Assembly: GCF_001414055.1 (NCBI RefSeq)
Contig: NZ_CP013002.1
Span: forward strand, 3,100,001 to 3,164,000
Length of the DNA stretch: 64,000 nt
Direction: 5' to 3'
Source of the DNA: Caulobacter henricii
Lineage (GTDB): Bacteria; Pseudomonadota; Alphaproteobacteria; Caulobacterales; Caulobacteraceae
Shown here: positions 9,180-18,036 of the stretch, piece after piece
Numbering within the stretch: the first letter of the stretch is position 1
Layout: the number at the start of each line of letters is the position of its first letter
Program-made: the position numbers and the translations under genes
Notes under the pieces: generated by a model
Told to the model about the DNA's origin: nothing
Database searches by the model: none
Seen by the model: the letters and a program-made list of their open reading frames with translations, nothing else

Positions 9180-12002
9180 ATGTCGCAATCTTCGCGTTTG
9201 CGGAGCCTGTTGGCCATGGGTGCTTCGGCGGCCGTGCTTGCAGCCGTCGCCACACCCGTTCTGGCCCAGACCAGCACCCAGCAGAGCACGGTGATCGAGG
9301 AACTGGTCGTCACCGCCCAGAAGAAGGAAGAAGCCCTTCAGGACGTGCCGATCGCGGTTTCCGCGTTCAGCCAGGACACGCTTGAAGCCCAGAAGATCGA
9401 CGGCGGTCCGAACCTCCAGCTGGCCATTCCGAACGTCAGCTTCGCCAAGAGCAATTTCACCAACAGCTTCAACTTCCAGATTCGCGGCATCGGGGCTCGG
9501 GCCGTCGGCTCGTCAGCGGATGCGGGCGTCGGCGTCCACCTGAACAACGCCCCCCAGCAGTCGGGCAACCTGTTCGAAGCCGAATTCTACGACATGGAAC
9601 GCGTCGAAGTGCTGCGCGGACCGCAAGGCACCCTTTATGGCCGTAACGCCACCGGCGGCGTGGTCAACCTGATCACCGCCAAGCCGACCGACAGCTTTGA
9701 GGGCATGGTCCGCGCGGAAGTCGGCAACTACGGGACCCAGAAGGTCCGCGGCATGGTCAATCTGCCGATCTTCGGCGACGTACTCGCCGTCCGGGCCGCA
9801 GGGGCCTATCTGAAGCGCGACGGCTACATGACCAACACGTTCACCGGCAACAAGGTGGACGACCGGGACCTGTACTCGACCCGCATCTCGGTGATGTTCA
9901 ATCCGTCCGAGAAGCTGCGCACCAACTTCCTCTGGGAACGCTTCCACGAGGATGATGCCCGTTCGCGGACCGGCAAGCAGCTCTGCACCAAGGACAATGG
10001 TCCGGCCACCGTCGGTGGCGTGGCCACTGGCGCAGCCCGCATCTTCCTGACCCAGGGCTGCCTGCCCGGAACACTGTACAGCAACAACGCCTATGGCACG
10101 GTCAACTCGTCCGGCACCCTGACGGGCGAACTCGGCAACATCTTCGGTTTCACCAGCGGCGACGTGAACGCTGGCGACACCACTGACAAGGATCTGAACA
10201 AGTTCGAGTCGTCGTTCGACCCGATCTATCGCTCCAAGTCAGACGTCTATCAGTTCACCCTGAACTATGACCTGACCGACAATCTGACGGTCACGGCCAT
10301 GACGTCTTACAGCGAGAACTCGGTCTATTCGAAGCAGGACTATAACCGCAACGTCTCGACCGTCCCGTTCAACAATACCCCGTTCACGCCCGGTGGCTTT
10401 GCCAATGACCCGCAGACCGGTCGCAGCAACAAGTTCACCACGCTCGATATCTCGGCCAATGACGCCAATCAGTTCAGCCAGGAAATCCGCCTTTCGTCGA
10501 ACTTCGATGGGCCGCTGAACTTCAACATCGGCGGCATCCACTTCGACTATGAGACGGTCACCGACTACTATGTGATCGGCAACTCGCTGACCCTGTCGGC
10601 CCTGGCCCTGAACGCGACCAACCCTCTGAACGGCGGCAATCCGAACTGTAACCCGGTCACCCTGCCGAACAGCTGTATCGGCATCGATACCAAGGCCACG
10701 CCGGACGGTTCGGGCCACAACTACTATGACAACCGCACCCCCTATCGCCTGAAATCAGACGCCCTGTTTGGCGAACTGTACTGGCAGGCCAATGACGACC
10801 TGAAGTTCACCCTGGGCCTGCGCCAGACCCGTGACCGCAAGGAAGTCGACAACTACAAGACCGTGCTGCTCGCGCCGGGTACCGGCCTGGTCCTCGATCC
10901 TGCGACCCCGACCGCCAAGGTTAGCTTCAGCGAACTCACCGGCCGCTTCGGCTTCGACTACAAGCCTGATCTGGAACTGACGGACGACACCCTCGTCTAT
11001 GCCTTCTATTCCAAGGGCTACAAGGGCGGTGGCATCAACCCGGGCGTTCCGGCCAATGCCGTTGGTATCCCGCAGACCTTCGAGCCGGAGTTCGTCAACG
11101 CCATCGAGCTGGGCACCAAGAACACCCTGATGGGTGGCAGCCTGCTCGTGAACGCAACGGGCTTCTACTATGACTACCAGGGCTACCAGATCTCGAAGAT
11201 CGTGAACCGCACCTCGGTCAACGAGAACGTCAACGCCAAGGTCTATGGCCTTGAGTTCGAGTCGATCTGGTCGCCGATCTACAACCTGCGCCTCAACGCC
11301 AATGTCGGTTATCTGCACACCGAGATCGGCAAGGGCGTGAAGTCGATCGACACCATGAACCGGACGCAGAGCAACCCGGCCTATACGGTGGTCAAGGTCG
11401 GGCCCAGCCTGCCGAACGCCAGCGTCGGTGCCAACTGCGTGCTCAGCTCGGCCGGCGTGGCCACCCTGCTGGCCATTGGCCAGGGTGCCACCCTGCCCTT
11501 CGCTTGCGGCGGTCCTGCCGTGTTCGCCGGCTTCCTGCAGAGCCGCGGCGTTCCGGCACCGACGGCCAACTTCCTGGCCAACGGCACCGGGCTCTATAAC
11601 TACGGTGCCGGTTACTCGATCGAAGGCACCACGGCGGATCTGTCCGGTAACGAGCTGCCCAGCTCGCCGCACTGGACGACCTCGGTCGGTGCCCAGTATC
11701 GCTGGGATATGGCAGACGGCTGGTCGGCCACCCTGCGGGGCGACTACTACCGCCAGACGGGTCAATATGCCCGGGTGTACAACACCGCCTATGATCGCAT
11801 CAAACCCTGGGACAACGCCAACCTGACCCTCAAGATCGAGAAGTCGGAATGGGGCCTGGAAGTCGACGCCTATGTGAAGAACCTGATGAACGACATCCCG
11901 ATCATCGATGCCTATACCAGCGATGACTCCTCGGGCCTGTTCACGAATATCATCACCCAGGAGCCGCGCCTATACGGCGTGAGCGTCACCAAGAAGTGGT
12001 AA
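9180..12002 (+). CDS. TonB-dependent outer membrane receptor
   Basis: 940 residues. A signal peptide ends near ATPVLAQ (~29). A TonB-box-like EELVVTAQKK (~40-49) precedes the plug domain, recognised by VEVLRGPQGTLYGRNATGGV and VNLITAKP. The remainder is a 22-strand barrel ending in Trp (SVTKKW), the usual outer-membrane insertion signal. Cysteine pairs in the loops (GKQLC/GCLPG; NPNCNPV/PNSCIG) may be extracellular disulfides. These receptors import siderophores, cobalamin or sugars with energy from TonB-ExbBD. The substrate is not evident from the sequence or the neighbours. A strong terminator follows. Confidence 0.93.
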   Translation: MSQSSRLRSLLAMGASAAVLAAVATPVLAQTSTQQSTVIEELVVTAQKKEEALQDVPIAVSAFSQDTLEAQKIDGGPNLQLAIPNVSFAKSNFTNSFNFQIRGIGARAVGSSADAGVGVHLNNAPQQSGNLFEAEFYDMERVEVLRGPQGTLYGRNATGGVVNLITAKPTDSFEGMVRAEVGNYGTQKVRGMVNLPIFGDVLAVRAAGAYLKRDGYMTNTFTGNKVDDRDLYSTRISVMFNPSEKLRTNFLWERFHEDDARSRTGKQLCTKDNGPATVGGVATGAARIFLTQGCLPGTLYSNNAYGTVNSSGTLTGELGNIFGFTSGDVNAGDTTDKDLNKFESSFDPIYRSKSDVYQFTLNYDLTDNLTVTAMTSYSENSVYSKQDYNRNVSTVPFNNTPFTPGGFANDPQTGRSNKFTTLDISANDANQFSQEIRLSSNFDGPLNFNIGGIHFDYETVTDYYVIGNSLTLSALALNATNPLNGGNPNCNPVTLPNSCIGIDTKATPDGSGHNYYDNRTPYRLKSDALFGELYWQANDDLKFTLGLRQTRDRKEVDNYKTVLLAPGTGLVLDPATPTAKVSFSELTGRFGFDYKPDLELTDDTLVYAFYSKGYKGGGINPGVPANAVGIPQTFEPEFVNAIELGTKNTLMGGSLLVNATGFYYDYQGYQISKIVNRTSVNENVNAKVYGLEFESIWSPIYNLRLNANVGYLHTEIGKGVKSIDTMNRTQSNPAYTVVKVGPSLPNASVGANCVLSSAGVATLLAIGQGATLPFACGGPAVFAGFLQSRGVPAPTANFLANGTGLYNYGAGYSIEGTTADLSGNELPSSPHWTTSVGAQYRWDMADGWSATLRGDYYRQTGQYARVYNTAYDRIKPWDNANLTLKIEKSEWGLEVDAYVKNLMNDIPIIDAYTSDDSSGLFTNIITQEPRLYGVSVTKKW

Positions 12003-12039
12003 CCAAGAGTTCCTGACGGAACACTTCAGACTTCAAAGG

Positions 12040-12067
12040 GCGGCGGACAATTCCGCCGCCCTTTTTT
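12040..12067 (+). terminator. Rho-independent terminator of the TonB receptor gene
   Basis: Stem GGCGGCGGA / TCCGCCGCC with a 4-base loop followed by six T residues, 38 bases after the receptor stop codon. Confidence 0.9.
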
Positions 12068-12206
12068 CATGGTCGGGACAGCCAGGGCCGCGACCAGCAC
12101 AAAAGCCGGCACCAGGCTGAATTTGCAAGAATCTGCCGCGACTTAACGACTCCGCAAGGGCGCTGACGGCAAGGTGATCTTTCACAGACGCCAGCGAAGC
12201 GGCCGC

Positions 12207-13730
12207 ATGGAAACGCTATCTCGTCTTATCGATCGCCGTCCACCGGTCGCCCCGACTGCCTCCTGCGAGGCGGTGTGGGCGCTGCTCGAGGCTGATCAAA
12301 CGGCCTTCTCCCTTGCGGTGGTGGACGGTGGCAAGCCGGTAGGCGTGATCTACCGCGATGTGTTCATGGGCATGATGGCCGTCGCCCGCGCGGCTCTGGC
12401 CCAACAGCCAATTGCCGAGATCATGGACACCTCACCCCGCCAGGTTCCGGCGGATACTGAGCTTGGCGCTTTTGTCGACCGACTGGCTGACAATCCTTCA
12501 CCGGTGTTCCGCACGGCCTTCGTGGCCGTGGACGAGGCCGGCGACTATGTCGGCGTGGGAGGACTTGGACCCTTGCTGGCGTCCTATCGGCGCCGGCAGC
12601 GCGAGGCCCGGGAGGCCATGGCGCTGGTCGAGCGGATGGCGACCGACATCAATCATCACCTGGACGGCGTCCTGGCCATCACTGAGCGACTGGAGCAACA
12701 GCGCCTGACGCCGGACGCCAGCGCCTTTGTGCGCGCCATCGGCGATACCAGCCGCGACATGGGGGCCATGCTGGGCCGGGCGATCGACCTGCACCGTTCG
12801 ACCCTGGGTCAATTGCCTTTGGCATCGCGGCCGGTGCGCCTCTGCGACCTGGCCGACGCTGTTGAGGCCCGTTGGTCAGTGCGCGCCGCCGAGGGCGGCT
12901 CAACCCTCCTGTTTTCCTATGATGGCGAGCCGGACTGCGGGGTCGAGGTCGACGCCGAGCGCCTTTTGCAGGTCTTTGACGCCCTGATCGAAAGTGCCCT
13001 CGCCAGCGGCCGGGGCGTCATCGAAGCCTGTCTCCAGGCCCGTATCGGACAGGATGGTGTCCATCTTGAAGGGAGCGTCCGCGATAATGCCGTCGGCCAG
13101 GCAGAAGATCGGCTGGCACGCATTTTCGACCCCCTGGGTGCCGCTCGCATCGAGGATCGTACCGAGATGGCCCTCGGCGTCGGCATGGCCCTGGCCCACC
13201 AGATCATGCGTGGCATGGGCGGCGAGGTGAGGGCTGAAGCCAATCGCGGCGCAGGCCTGACCGTGCGCTTCGGCCTTGACGCTCCCCTGGCAGAAACCAG
13301 CGTCGCGCCTCGGGCAGAGCCGAGCCACGACACCCGGGCCGCTCATATCCTGATCGTCGATGACAATGCCACTAACCGCATGGTCGCCGAGGCCTTGTGC
13401 GACATGTTTGACTGTACTTCCGAACAGGCGGTCGATGGTCTCGAGGCTGTTGAAATGGCCAGAAGCGGCCGCTTCGACCTGATCTTGATGGACATCAAGA
13501 TGCCCCGCATGGACGGCGTGACGGCCACGCGCGCCATTCGCGAGATGCAGGGGCATCCCGCCACGACGCCGATCGTCGCCTTGACCGCCAACGCCGATCC
13601 TTCCGATGTCCAGACCTATCTGGCAGCCGGTATGCAAGATGTCGTGGAAAAGCCGATTAAGCCCGACCGATTGGCCACCGTGCTCAGCGCACTCCTGAAC
13701 GACGCAGCGGACGAGGACGTGGCGGCCTGA
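12207..13730 (+). CDS. CBS-domain hybrid sensor kinase with degenerate catalytic domain and C-terminal receiver
   Basis: About 507 residues. The first ~130 look like a CBS pair (FSLAVVDGGKPVGVIYRDVF and FVAVDEAGDYVGVGGLGPLL), a domain that often binds adenine nucleotides. A helical HisKA-like part holds MATDINHHLDGVL where HELRTPLN is normal. The ATPase part is weak: N-box asparagine seems replaced (FDALIESALA), G1 reads DNAVGQ rather than DTGIG, and G2 reads ALGVGMALA. The receiver at ~385-500 is intact: ILIVDDNATNRMV, DLILMDIKMPRMDG, IVALTAN and VVEKPIKP. Start ATG 12207 is a judgement; GTG 12174 would add 11 residues. It may signal through the receiver rather than by strong autokinase activity. 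Confidence 0.8.
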   Translation: METLSRLIDRRPPVAPTASCEAVWALLEADQTAFSLAVVDGGKPVGVIYRDVFMGMMAVARAALAQQPIAEIMDTSPRQVPADTELGAFVDRLADNPSPVFRTAFVAVDEAGDYVGVGGLGPLLASYRRRQREAREAMALVERMATDINHHLDGVLAITERLEQQRLTPDASAFVRAIGDTSRDMGAMLGRAIDLHRSTLGQLPLASRPVRLCDLADAVEARWSVRAAEGGSTLLFSYDGEPDCGVEVDAERLLQVFDALIESALASGRGVIEACLQARIGQDGVHLEGSVRDNAVGQAEDRLARIFDPLGAARIEDRTEMALGVGMALAHQIMRGMGGEVRAEANRGAGLTVRFGLDAPLAETSVAPRAEPSHDTRAAHILIVDDNATNRMVAEALCDMFDCTSEQAVDGLEAVEMARSGRFDLILMDIKMPRMDGVTATRAIREMQGHPATTPIVALTANADPSDVQTYLAAGMQDVVEKPIKPDRLATVLSALLNDAADEDVAA

Positions 13731-13930
13731 TCCTCACCGATTTGAGCAACACTCCGATCAAGGCCCACGGCTTCAGAACGCACAGATGCCCCTTCGAAGG
13801 ATCAGCGGCGGCTGGTCTGAACCCATATTGGGGGGCGCAGGACCTCACTCGCCCAACCTGAGGCCACGCCTGACTTTCGCCGCCGTCACGGTCGTGTCAT
13901 GTTTGGCGAACAACCCTTGGAGGCGAAAGA

Positions 13931-14365
13931 ATGAACGAAGAAACCGAAGGCCGACGACCCAACCCGGTCGATCTGCATGTCGGCGGGCGCGTTCGAATGC
14001 GTCGCAAACTGTTAGGGGTCAGCCAGGAACAATTGGCGGAGTCCCTCGGCCTGACCTTCCAGCAAGTGCAGAAGTACGAGCGTGGTGCCAACCGCGTCAG
14101 TGCATCCAAACTGTATGAGATCGCCAAGACCCTGCAGGTGCCGGTTTCCTTCTTCTTTGACGGATTGGCTGACCCCATGGGGGGCTCTGAGGCCGACGAG
14201 GTCGGGCTGCATGCCGAACGGGTGGTGCAGGAGTTCCTGACGACCCCTGAAGGCATTGAACTGGCAGAAGTCTTCCCCCGCATTGGCCGGGGCAAGGTGC
14301 GCCGCCAGGTACTCGATCTGGTTCGAGCCATGGCGGATGACTCCGTGCGGGGCGACGCCGCCTGA
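13931..14365 (+). CDS. XRE/Cro-CI family DNA-binding regulator
   Basis: 144 residues. The N-terminal ~75 residues form a helix-turn-helix domain: VGGRVRMRRKLLGVSQEQLA, then LGLTFQQVQKYERGANRVSA as the recognition region. The C-terminal part is helical with no recognised domain and ends in charged residues. Short regulators of this type are common in Caulobacterales, several copies per genome. GGAGG lies 8 bases before ATG 13931, making the start secure. Target genes cannot be named; the PilZ gene is convergent. Confidence 0.88.
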   Translation: MNEETEGRRPNPVDLHVGGRVRMRRKLLGVSQEQLAESLGLTFQQVQKYERGANRVSASKLYEIAKTLQVPVSFFFDGLADPMGGSEADEVGLHAERVVQEFLTTPEGIELAEVFPRIGRGKVRRQVLDLVRAMADDSVRGDAA

Positions 14366-14388
14366 CCCAAGGCTAGGGAAACGTTGAG

Positions 14389-14420
14389 CGAGATCCCGAC
14401 AGTCAGCTGTCAGGATCTCG
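14389..14420. terminator. Hairpin between convergent XRE and PilZ genes, possible bidirectional terminator
   Basis: Arms CGAGATCCCGACA and TGTCAGGATCTCG pair over 13 positions with one mismatch and a 6-base loop. There is no long T tract, so termination efficiency is uncertain, but the position between two convergent stops fits. Confidence 0.5.
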
Positions 14421-14425
14421 GTTGC

Positions 14426-14779
14426 CTAACTGACCGAAAGGCGCGCCTGCGAGGCCATCCAAAGGTTCTTGGCCGTGCGGGCTGAGGCATGGGTCAGACC
14501 GCGCAGATCATGGCTCTTGAGGATTTTGAAGCCGACCTCGCGCTCCCTCTGCCAGGCCAGTTGCACGTCATGGGCCAAGCCTGCAGCGAGATCGACCAGT
14601 TGAACCTGGGCGGGTGGTGCAACCCCGGCCAGCATCTGCACCCTGATCCCGCTTTCTGAAACGTCGCGGATCACGCAGTCCCAGGCGAAGGTGCCGGACA
14701 GCAGCTTGCCGGCCCTTTGGGTCGCCAATCGGGGCGCGCCCCGCCGATCGCCTTCTCCGCCTGACGCGTACTTCGACAT
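14426..14779 (-). CDS. PilZ-domain protein (likely c-di-GMP binding)
   Basis: About 117 residues. GDRRGAPRLATQ provides the RxxxR part of the PilZ motif and VIRDVSESGIRVQM the D/NxSxxG part, the two elements that bind cyclic di-GMP. The remainder (VQLVDLAAGLAHDVQLAW, EVGFKIL) fits the PilZ beta-barrel. No second domain is present. ATG 14779 places the motif near the N-terminus as usual; TTG 14860 would add 27 residues without similarity. The partner pathway (motility, adhesion) is not visible here. Confidence 0.8.
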   Translation of the reverse strand: MSKYASGGEGDRRGAPRLATQRAGKLLSGTFAWDCVIRDVSESGIRVQMLAGVAPPAQVQLVDLAAGLAHDVQLAWQREREVGFKILKSHDLRGLTHASARTAKNLWMASQARLSVS

Positions 14780-14914
14780 GGACCCATAAACGCATGGCGC
14801 GGTTAATCGGCCGTGCAGGCGGGCCTTTTTTGTCGTCCCTGCGACCATTCTGACCGGCAAGCCCCTGAAACCTTGAGCCTTTTGCTCGCGCCCGACAGGG
14901 AAGCCCCCTGGCGA

Positions 14915-16159
14915 TCATGGTGCCGCGACATTAACCTTTCGCGCTTCCGGCACGGGGCTCAACGCGGCGTGCGGAGACAGGGCCGTGGCCAGATCTGCCA
15001 GGATATCAGCCACATCCTCAAGACCGACCGACAGCCGCACCAGCCCCTCGCCAATACCCGCCGCCGCGCGTTCCTCGGCGCTGTAGGTCGAGTGGGTCAT
15101 GCTGGCCGGATGCTGGATCAGGGTCTCGGCGTCGCCCAGGGAGACAGCCCGGCGGATCAGGGTCAGCCGGTTCATCATCGCCACCCCGGCCTCGTGCCCG
15201 CCGGCCAGTTCGAAGGCCATCATGCCGCCGGGCAGGGCCATCTGGCGCTGGGCCAGCGCGTGCTGGTCAAAGCTCTTGAGCCCCGGATAGAAGACCCGCG
15301 TCACGGCCGGATGAGACTCCAGCCAGGTCGCGACGCTGGCGGCGCTGGTGCAGTGCTGACGCATGCGCAGGGCCAGGGTCTTCAGCCCCCGCATGACCAG
15401 AAAGGCCGTGAACGGCGACATCACCGCCCCGGTCATGTCCTTGACCCCGGTCAACCGTACACGGGCCATGTCTTCCACCCCGCCGACGGCGATGCCGCCG
15501 ACCAGATCGCCGTGGCCGCCCAGATACTTGGTGGCCGAATGCACCACGATGTCGGCACCCAGTTCGATCGGCCGGGTCAGCAGCGGTGTCGCGTAGGTAT
15601 TGTCCACCACCAGCTTTGCTCCGCAGGCACGGGCCACCTTTGCCGCACCGGCGATGTCGACCAGCCGCATATTGGGATTGGCCGGGGTCTCGAAATAGAT
15701 GATCCGGGTCTTGTCTGACACCACCGCCGCCAGGGCGTCCATGTCGGTCATGTCGACCTGGGTGACCGTGATCCCGAACCGCGAGAGGCCGTCACGCATG
15801 AAGGCGAAGGTGCAGCCATAGAGCGTCTGGTCGGTGACCACCTCGTCGCCCGCCCGCAGGAAGCTCCACATCACCGCCGTGATCGCCCCCATGCCCGAAG
15901 CTGTGGCCACGCCCGCCTCGGCTCCCTCCAGCGAAGCAACGCGGCGTTCCAGCAGGTCGGTCGTCGGGTTGGAGATGCGCGAATAGAAGTGCCCCGGCCG
16001 CGTGCCGGCGAACATCTCACCGCCGGCTTCGGCGCTGTCGAAGGCGAAGGTCGAGGTCAGGTGGACGGGCGGGGTCAGTGCACCGTGCTCGTCAGCCGGA
16101 TCATAGCCCGCGTGGATCGCCCGTGTCGAAAAGCCGGTCTCGATAAGGTCGCGCGCCAT
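14915..16159 (-). CDS. Methionine gamma-lyase (Cys/Met metabolism PLP enzyme)
   Basis: 414 residues. It should split methionine to methanethiol, 2-oxobutyrate and ammonia. FYSRISNPTTDLLERRVASL and SGMGAITAVMW bind cofactor, VDNTYATPLL holds the PLP aspartate region, and HSATKYLGGHGDLVGG carries the Schiff-base lysine. LYGCTFAFM has the cysteine that is typical of methionine gamma-lyases (Cys116 of the Pseudomonas putida enzyme) and usually absent from cystathionine enzymes. A divergent Lrp-type regulator starts 111 bases away, the arrangement known for the mdeA/mdeR pair of P. putida. Homocysteine or cysteine activity cannot be excluded. Confidence 0.87.
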   Translation of the reverse strand: MARDLIETGFSTRAIHAGYDPADEHGALTPPVHLTSTFAFDSAEAGGEMFAGTRPGHFYSRISNPTTDLLERRVASLEGAEAGVATASGMGAITAVMWSFLRAGDEVVTDQTLYGCTFAFMRDGLSRFGITVTQVDMTDMDALAAVVSDKTRIIYFETPANPNMRLVDIAGAAKVARACGAKLVVDNTYATPLLTRPIELGADIVVHSATKYLGGHGDLVGGIAVGGVEDMARVRLTGVKDMTGAVMSPFTAFLVMRGLKTLALRMRQHCTSAASVATWLESHPAVTRVFYPGLKSFDQHALAQRQMALPGGMMAFELAGGHEAGVAMMNRLTLIRRAVSLGDAETLIQHPASMTHSTYSAEERAAAGIGEGLVRLSVGLEDVADILADLATALSPHAALSPVPEARKVNVAAP

Positions 16160-16213
16160 GGCTGTGCTCCGTTGCTACAGCACGAGATTGACGTGGATTC
16201 ATCGGCGGAAGAT

Positions 16214-16248
16214 TGCCAAGTCTGCTAGTGAAGGCATCTGTTTTGGCA
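16214..16248. promoter_or_regulatory. Candidate Lrp-type operator between megL-like gene and its regulator
   Basis: TGCCAA at 16214-16219 and TTGGCA at 16243-16248 form a perfect inverted repeat with 23 bases between, inside the 111-base divergent region. The inner flanks also pair partly (TCTGC/GCATC). Spacing of two turns fits an Lrp dimer-of-dimers. It is close to the regulator's start (16271), so autoregulation is likely. Inferred by eye. Confidence 0.45.
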
Positions 16249-16270
16249 GATTCCACCCTGAGGAGCCGAT

Positions 16271-16729
16271 ATGGACGCCAAGGACCGTCAGATCATCCGC
16301 GAACTGCAGAAGGACGGTCGCCTGACCAACCAGGACCTGGCTGATCGGGTGAACCTGTCGCCCTCCCCCTGCCTCCGCCGTCTGCGCAATCTGGAAGCTG
16401 AAGGGGTGATCACCGGCTACACGGCCCTGGTCGATCAGAAGGCCTATGGCCTGCCGATCACCGTCTTCATCCGCGTGCGGCTGGATCGTCACGGCCAGGA
16501 CGTGGTCAAGGGCTTCGAGGACCAGGTGGCGCGGATCGACCAGATCCTCGACTGCTTCCTGCTGGCCGGCGGCGACGACTATCTGCTGCGGGTGATCGTT
16601 GAGAGCCTGGAAGCCTATGAGGACTTCATCCGGCGGAAGCTGCACGCCATTGCGGGTATCGCCTCGATCGACACCAGCTTCGCCTATGGTGTCGTCAAGC
16701 AAACCCGGGTGTTTCCGCTGGCGGGATAG
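16271..16729 (+). CDS. Lrp/AsnC-family regulator, probable regulator of methionine gamma-lyase
   Basis: 152 residues, standard Lrp length. The N-terminal helix-turn-helix is visible (DRQIIRELQKDGRLTNQDLA, then LSPSPCLRRLRNLEAEGVI), followed by the RAM/AsnC ligand domain (TVFIRVRLDRHG, CFLLAGGDDYLLRVIVESLE). GAGGAG lies 5 bases before ATG 16271. It is divergent from the methionine gamma-lyase gene, and the shared spacer holds an inverted repeat; a role like P. putida MdeR, sensing methionine and activating the lyase, is the simplest reading. Confidence 0.88.
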   Translation: MDAKDRQIIRELQKDGRLTNQDLADRVNLSPSPCLRRLRNLEAEGVITGYTALVDQKAYGLPITVFIRVRLDRHGQDVVKGFEDQVARIDQILDCFLLAGGDDYLLRVIVESLEAYEDFIRRKLHAIAGIASIDTSFAYGVVKQTRVFPLAG

Positions 16730-16751
16730 GGCACGAAGCGGAAAAGTGACC

Positions 16752-16828
16752 TGGTGGTTGGAGGCGGGATCGAACCGCCGACCTGTGGGTTATGAATCCA
16801 CCGCTCTAACCATCTGAGCTACCCAACC
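16752..16828 (-). tRNA. tRNA with CAT anticodon (tRNA-Met, elongator type)
   Basis: 77 bases including an encoded CCA end. Acceptor GGTTGGG pairs with TCCAACC (last pair G-U), D stem GCTC/GAGC, anticodon loop TTCATAA, T stem GGCGG/CCGCC with TTCGATC. G1-C72 rules out the usual initiator C1-A72. The pair 31-39 is A-C rather than a Watson-Crick pair. A CAT anticodon could also belong to tRNA-Ile modified by lysidine; I favour elongator Met. It lies just downstream of the glycosyltransferase gene on the same strand. Confidence 0.93.
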
Positions 16829-16871
16829 GTCCCAGGACGGAGCGGGGTCATACGCCCAAGTCGCTGAGGCA

Positions 16872-17921
16872 TCAAGCCCGGGCAAGCATCCGATCCACCA
16901 CGGCATCAAGTCGCCTCGCCAGGCTGGCCGGGCCGTAGTCGCGCAGGACGGCCTCCCGGGCGCGTTCACCAAGGCCGCTGGCCAGAGCCGGCTGGGCGAT
17001 CAGGTCTGCCAGGGCCTCAGCAAGGGCTTGCGGCTCACCCGGTGGCACGAGCCGTCCGGTCACGCCCTCCTCGACCATCTCCACAGGGCCGTCGATCGCG
17101 GATGAAACGACCGGCAGGGCAACGGCCATAGCTTCGAGCAAGGCAAGCGGGAAACCTTCCTGGTGCGACGGGAAGGCAAAGAGGTCCCCGCTGGCGAGAT
17201 GGCTCGACACCTCGGGGGTCCAGCCAATCAGGCGAACGACCGAGCCGAGGTCTTGGGCCGTGATCAGTTGCTGCAGATGGGCGCGCTCCTCACCTTCGCC
17301 CGCGATGTCGCAGACCACGTCCAGACCGCGGGCCCGCAGCAGGCCGATGGCCCGGATCAGGACATCAAAGCCCTTCTTGGGATGCAGACGGCCCGCCGCC
17401 ACGATACGGACCGCCGCGCCTGGCACCGCAAAGGGCGTCGCCTGAACGGTGGGCTCGGCAACGGCATTGGGAACGACATGCACCCGCGACGACGGCACGC
17501 CGCGCGCCAGGGCCAGGTCGGCCAGATGGCGGCCAACGCAGATATAGTGGGTATCGTCGACGACATCGAAGGTCGGCTTGTGCACGCAGACCGCCTTGAC
17601 CGCCCCGACCGGAGCTAGGCGCGCAAACAGTCGAGCAGGCCTCTGGCCGTGGCTGAGGATCAGGTCCGGACGGGTCTGGGCCACCAGGCGGCGGGCAGAA
17701 CCGACAGTCCAGGGATCCCAGTCCGTATAGGCGGGCATGCTGGCCAGGGGGGGTGCGCGCAGCGCCTCTGCTGCGGCGATCGCGCCGCCCCGGCGCACCA
17801 CGCCCGTACAGTGGCCGCCCTGCCTGGCGGCATAGGCCTCCAGGATCGGCTGATAGTCGAGGAATACGCGCTCCAGTCCGCCCAGCCCCTTGCCCAGCAT
17901 GGCGTGCAAGATGGCGGTCAA
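16872..17921 (-). CDS. Glycosyltransferase family 4
   Basis: 349 residues with the GT-B fold expected for nucleotide-sugar transferases of family GT4. GKGLGGLERVFLDY is the N-terminal acceptor-domain loop, IVAAGRLHPKKGFDVLI starts the C-terminal donor domain, and SHQEGFPLALLEAM gives the EX7E motif that binds the sugar nucleotide. No signal peptide or membrane helix is seen, so it acts in the cytoplasm or at the membrane face. The start is TTG 17921 with GGAG about 7 bases upstream. It has no polysaccharide gene neighbours; acceptor and sugar are unknown. Confidence 0.88.
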   Translation of the reverse strand: MTAILHAMLGKGLGGLERVFLDYQPILEAYAARQGGHCTGVVRRGGAIAAAEALRAPPLASMPAYTDWDPWTVGSARRLVAQTRPDLILSHGQRPARLFARLAPVGAVKAVCVHKPTFDVVDDTHYICVGRHLADLALARGVPSSRVHVVPNAVAEPTVQATPFAVPGAAVRIVAAGRLHPKKGFDVLIRAIGLLRARGLDVVCDIAGEGEERAHLQQLITAQDLGSVVRLIGWTPEVSSHLASGDLFAFPSHQEGFPLALLEAMAVALPVVSSAIDGPVEMVEEGVTGRLVPPGEPQALAEALADLIAQPALASGLGERAREAVLRDYGPASLARRLDAVVDRMLARA

Positions 17922-18036
17922 GGGCAGGCTCCAGTGCGTCCAGGAAGGCGGAACATCTGCGGGCGGGTCAATGGTGTCAACGGGACCTGCTCGTGAGAGG
18001 GATGGCTGACGGTGCGAAGGTGCCGACGAGACCGGC

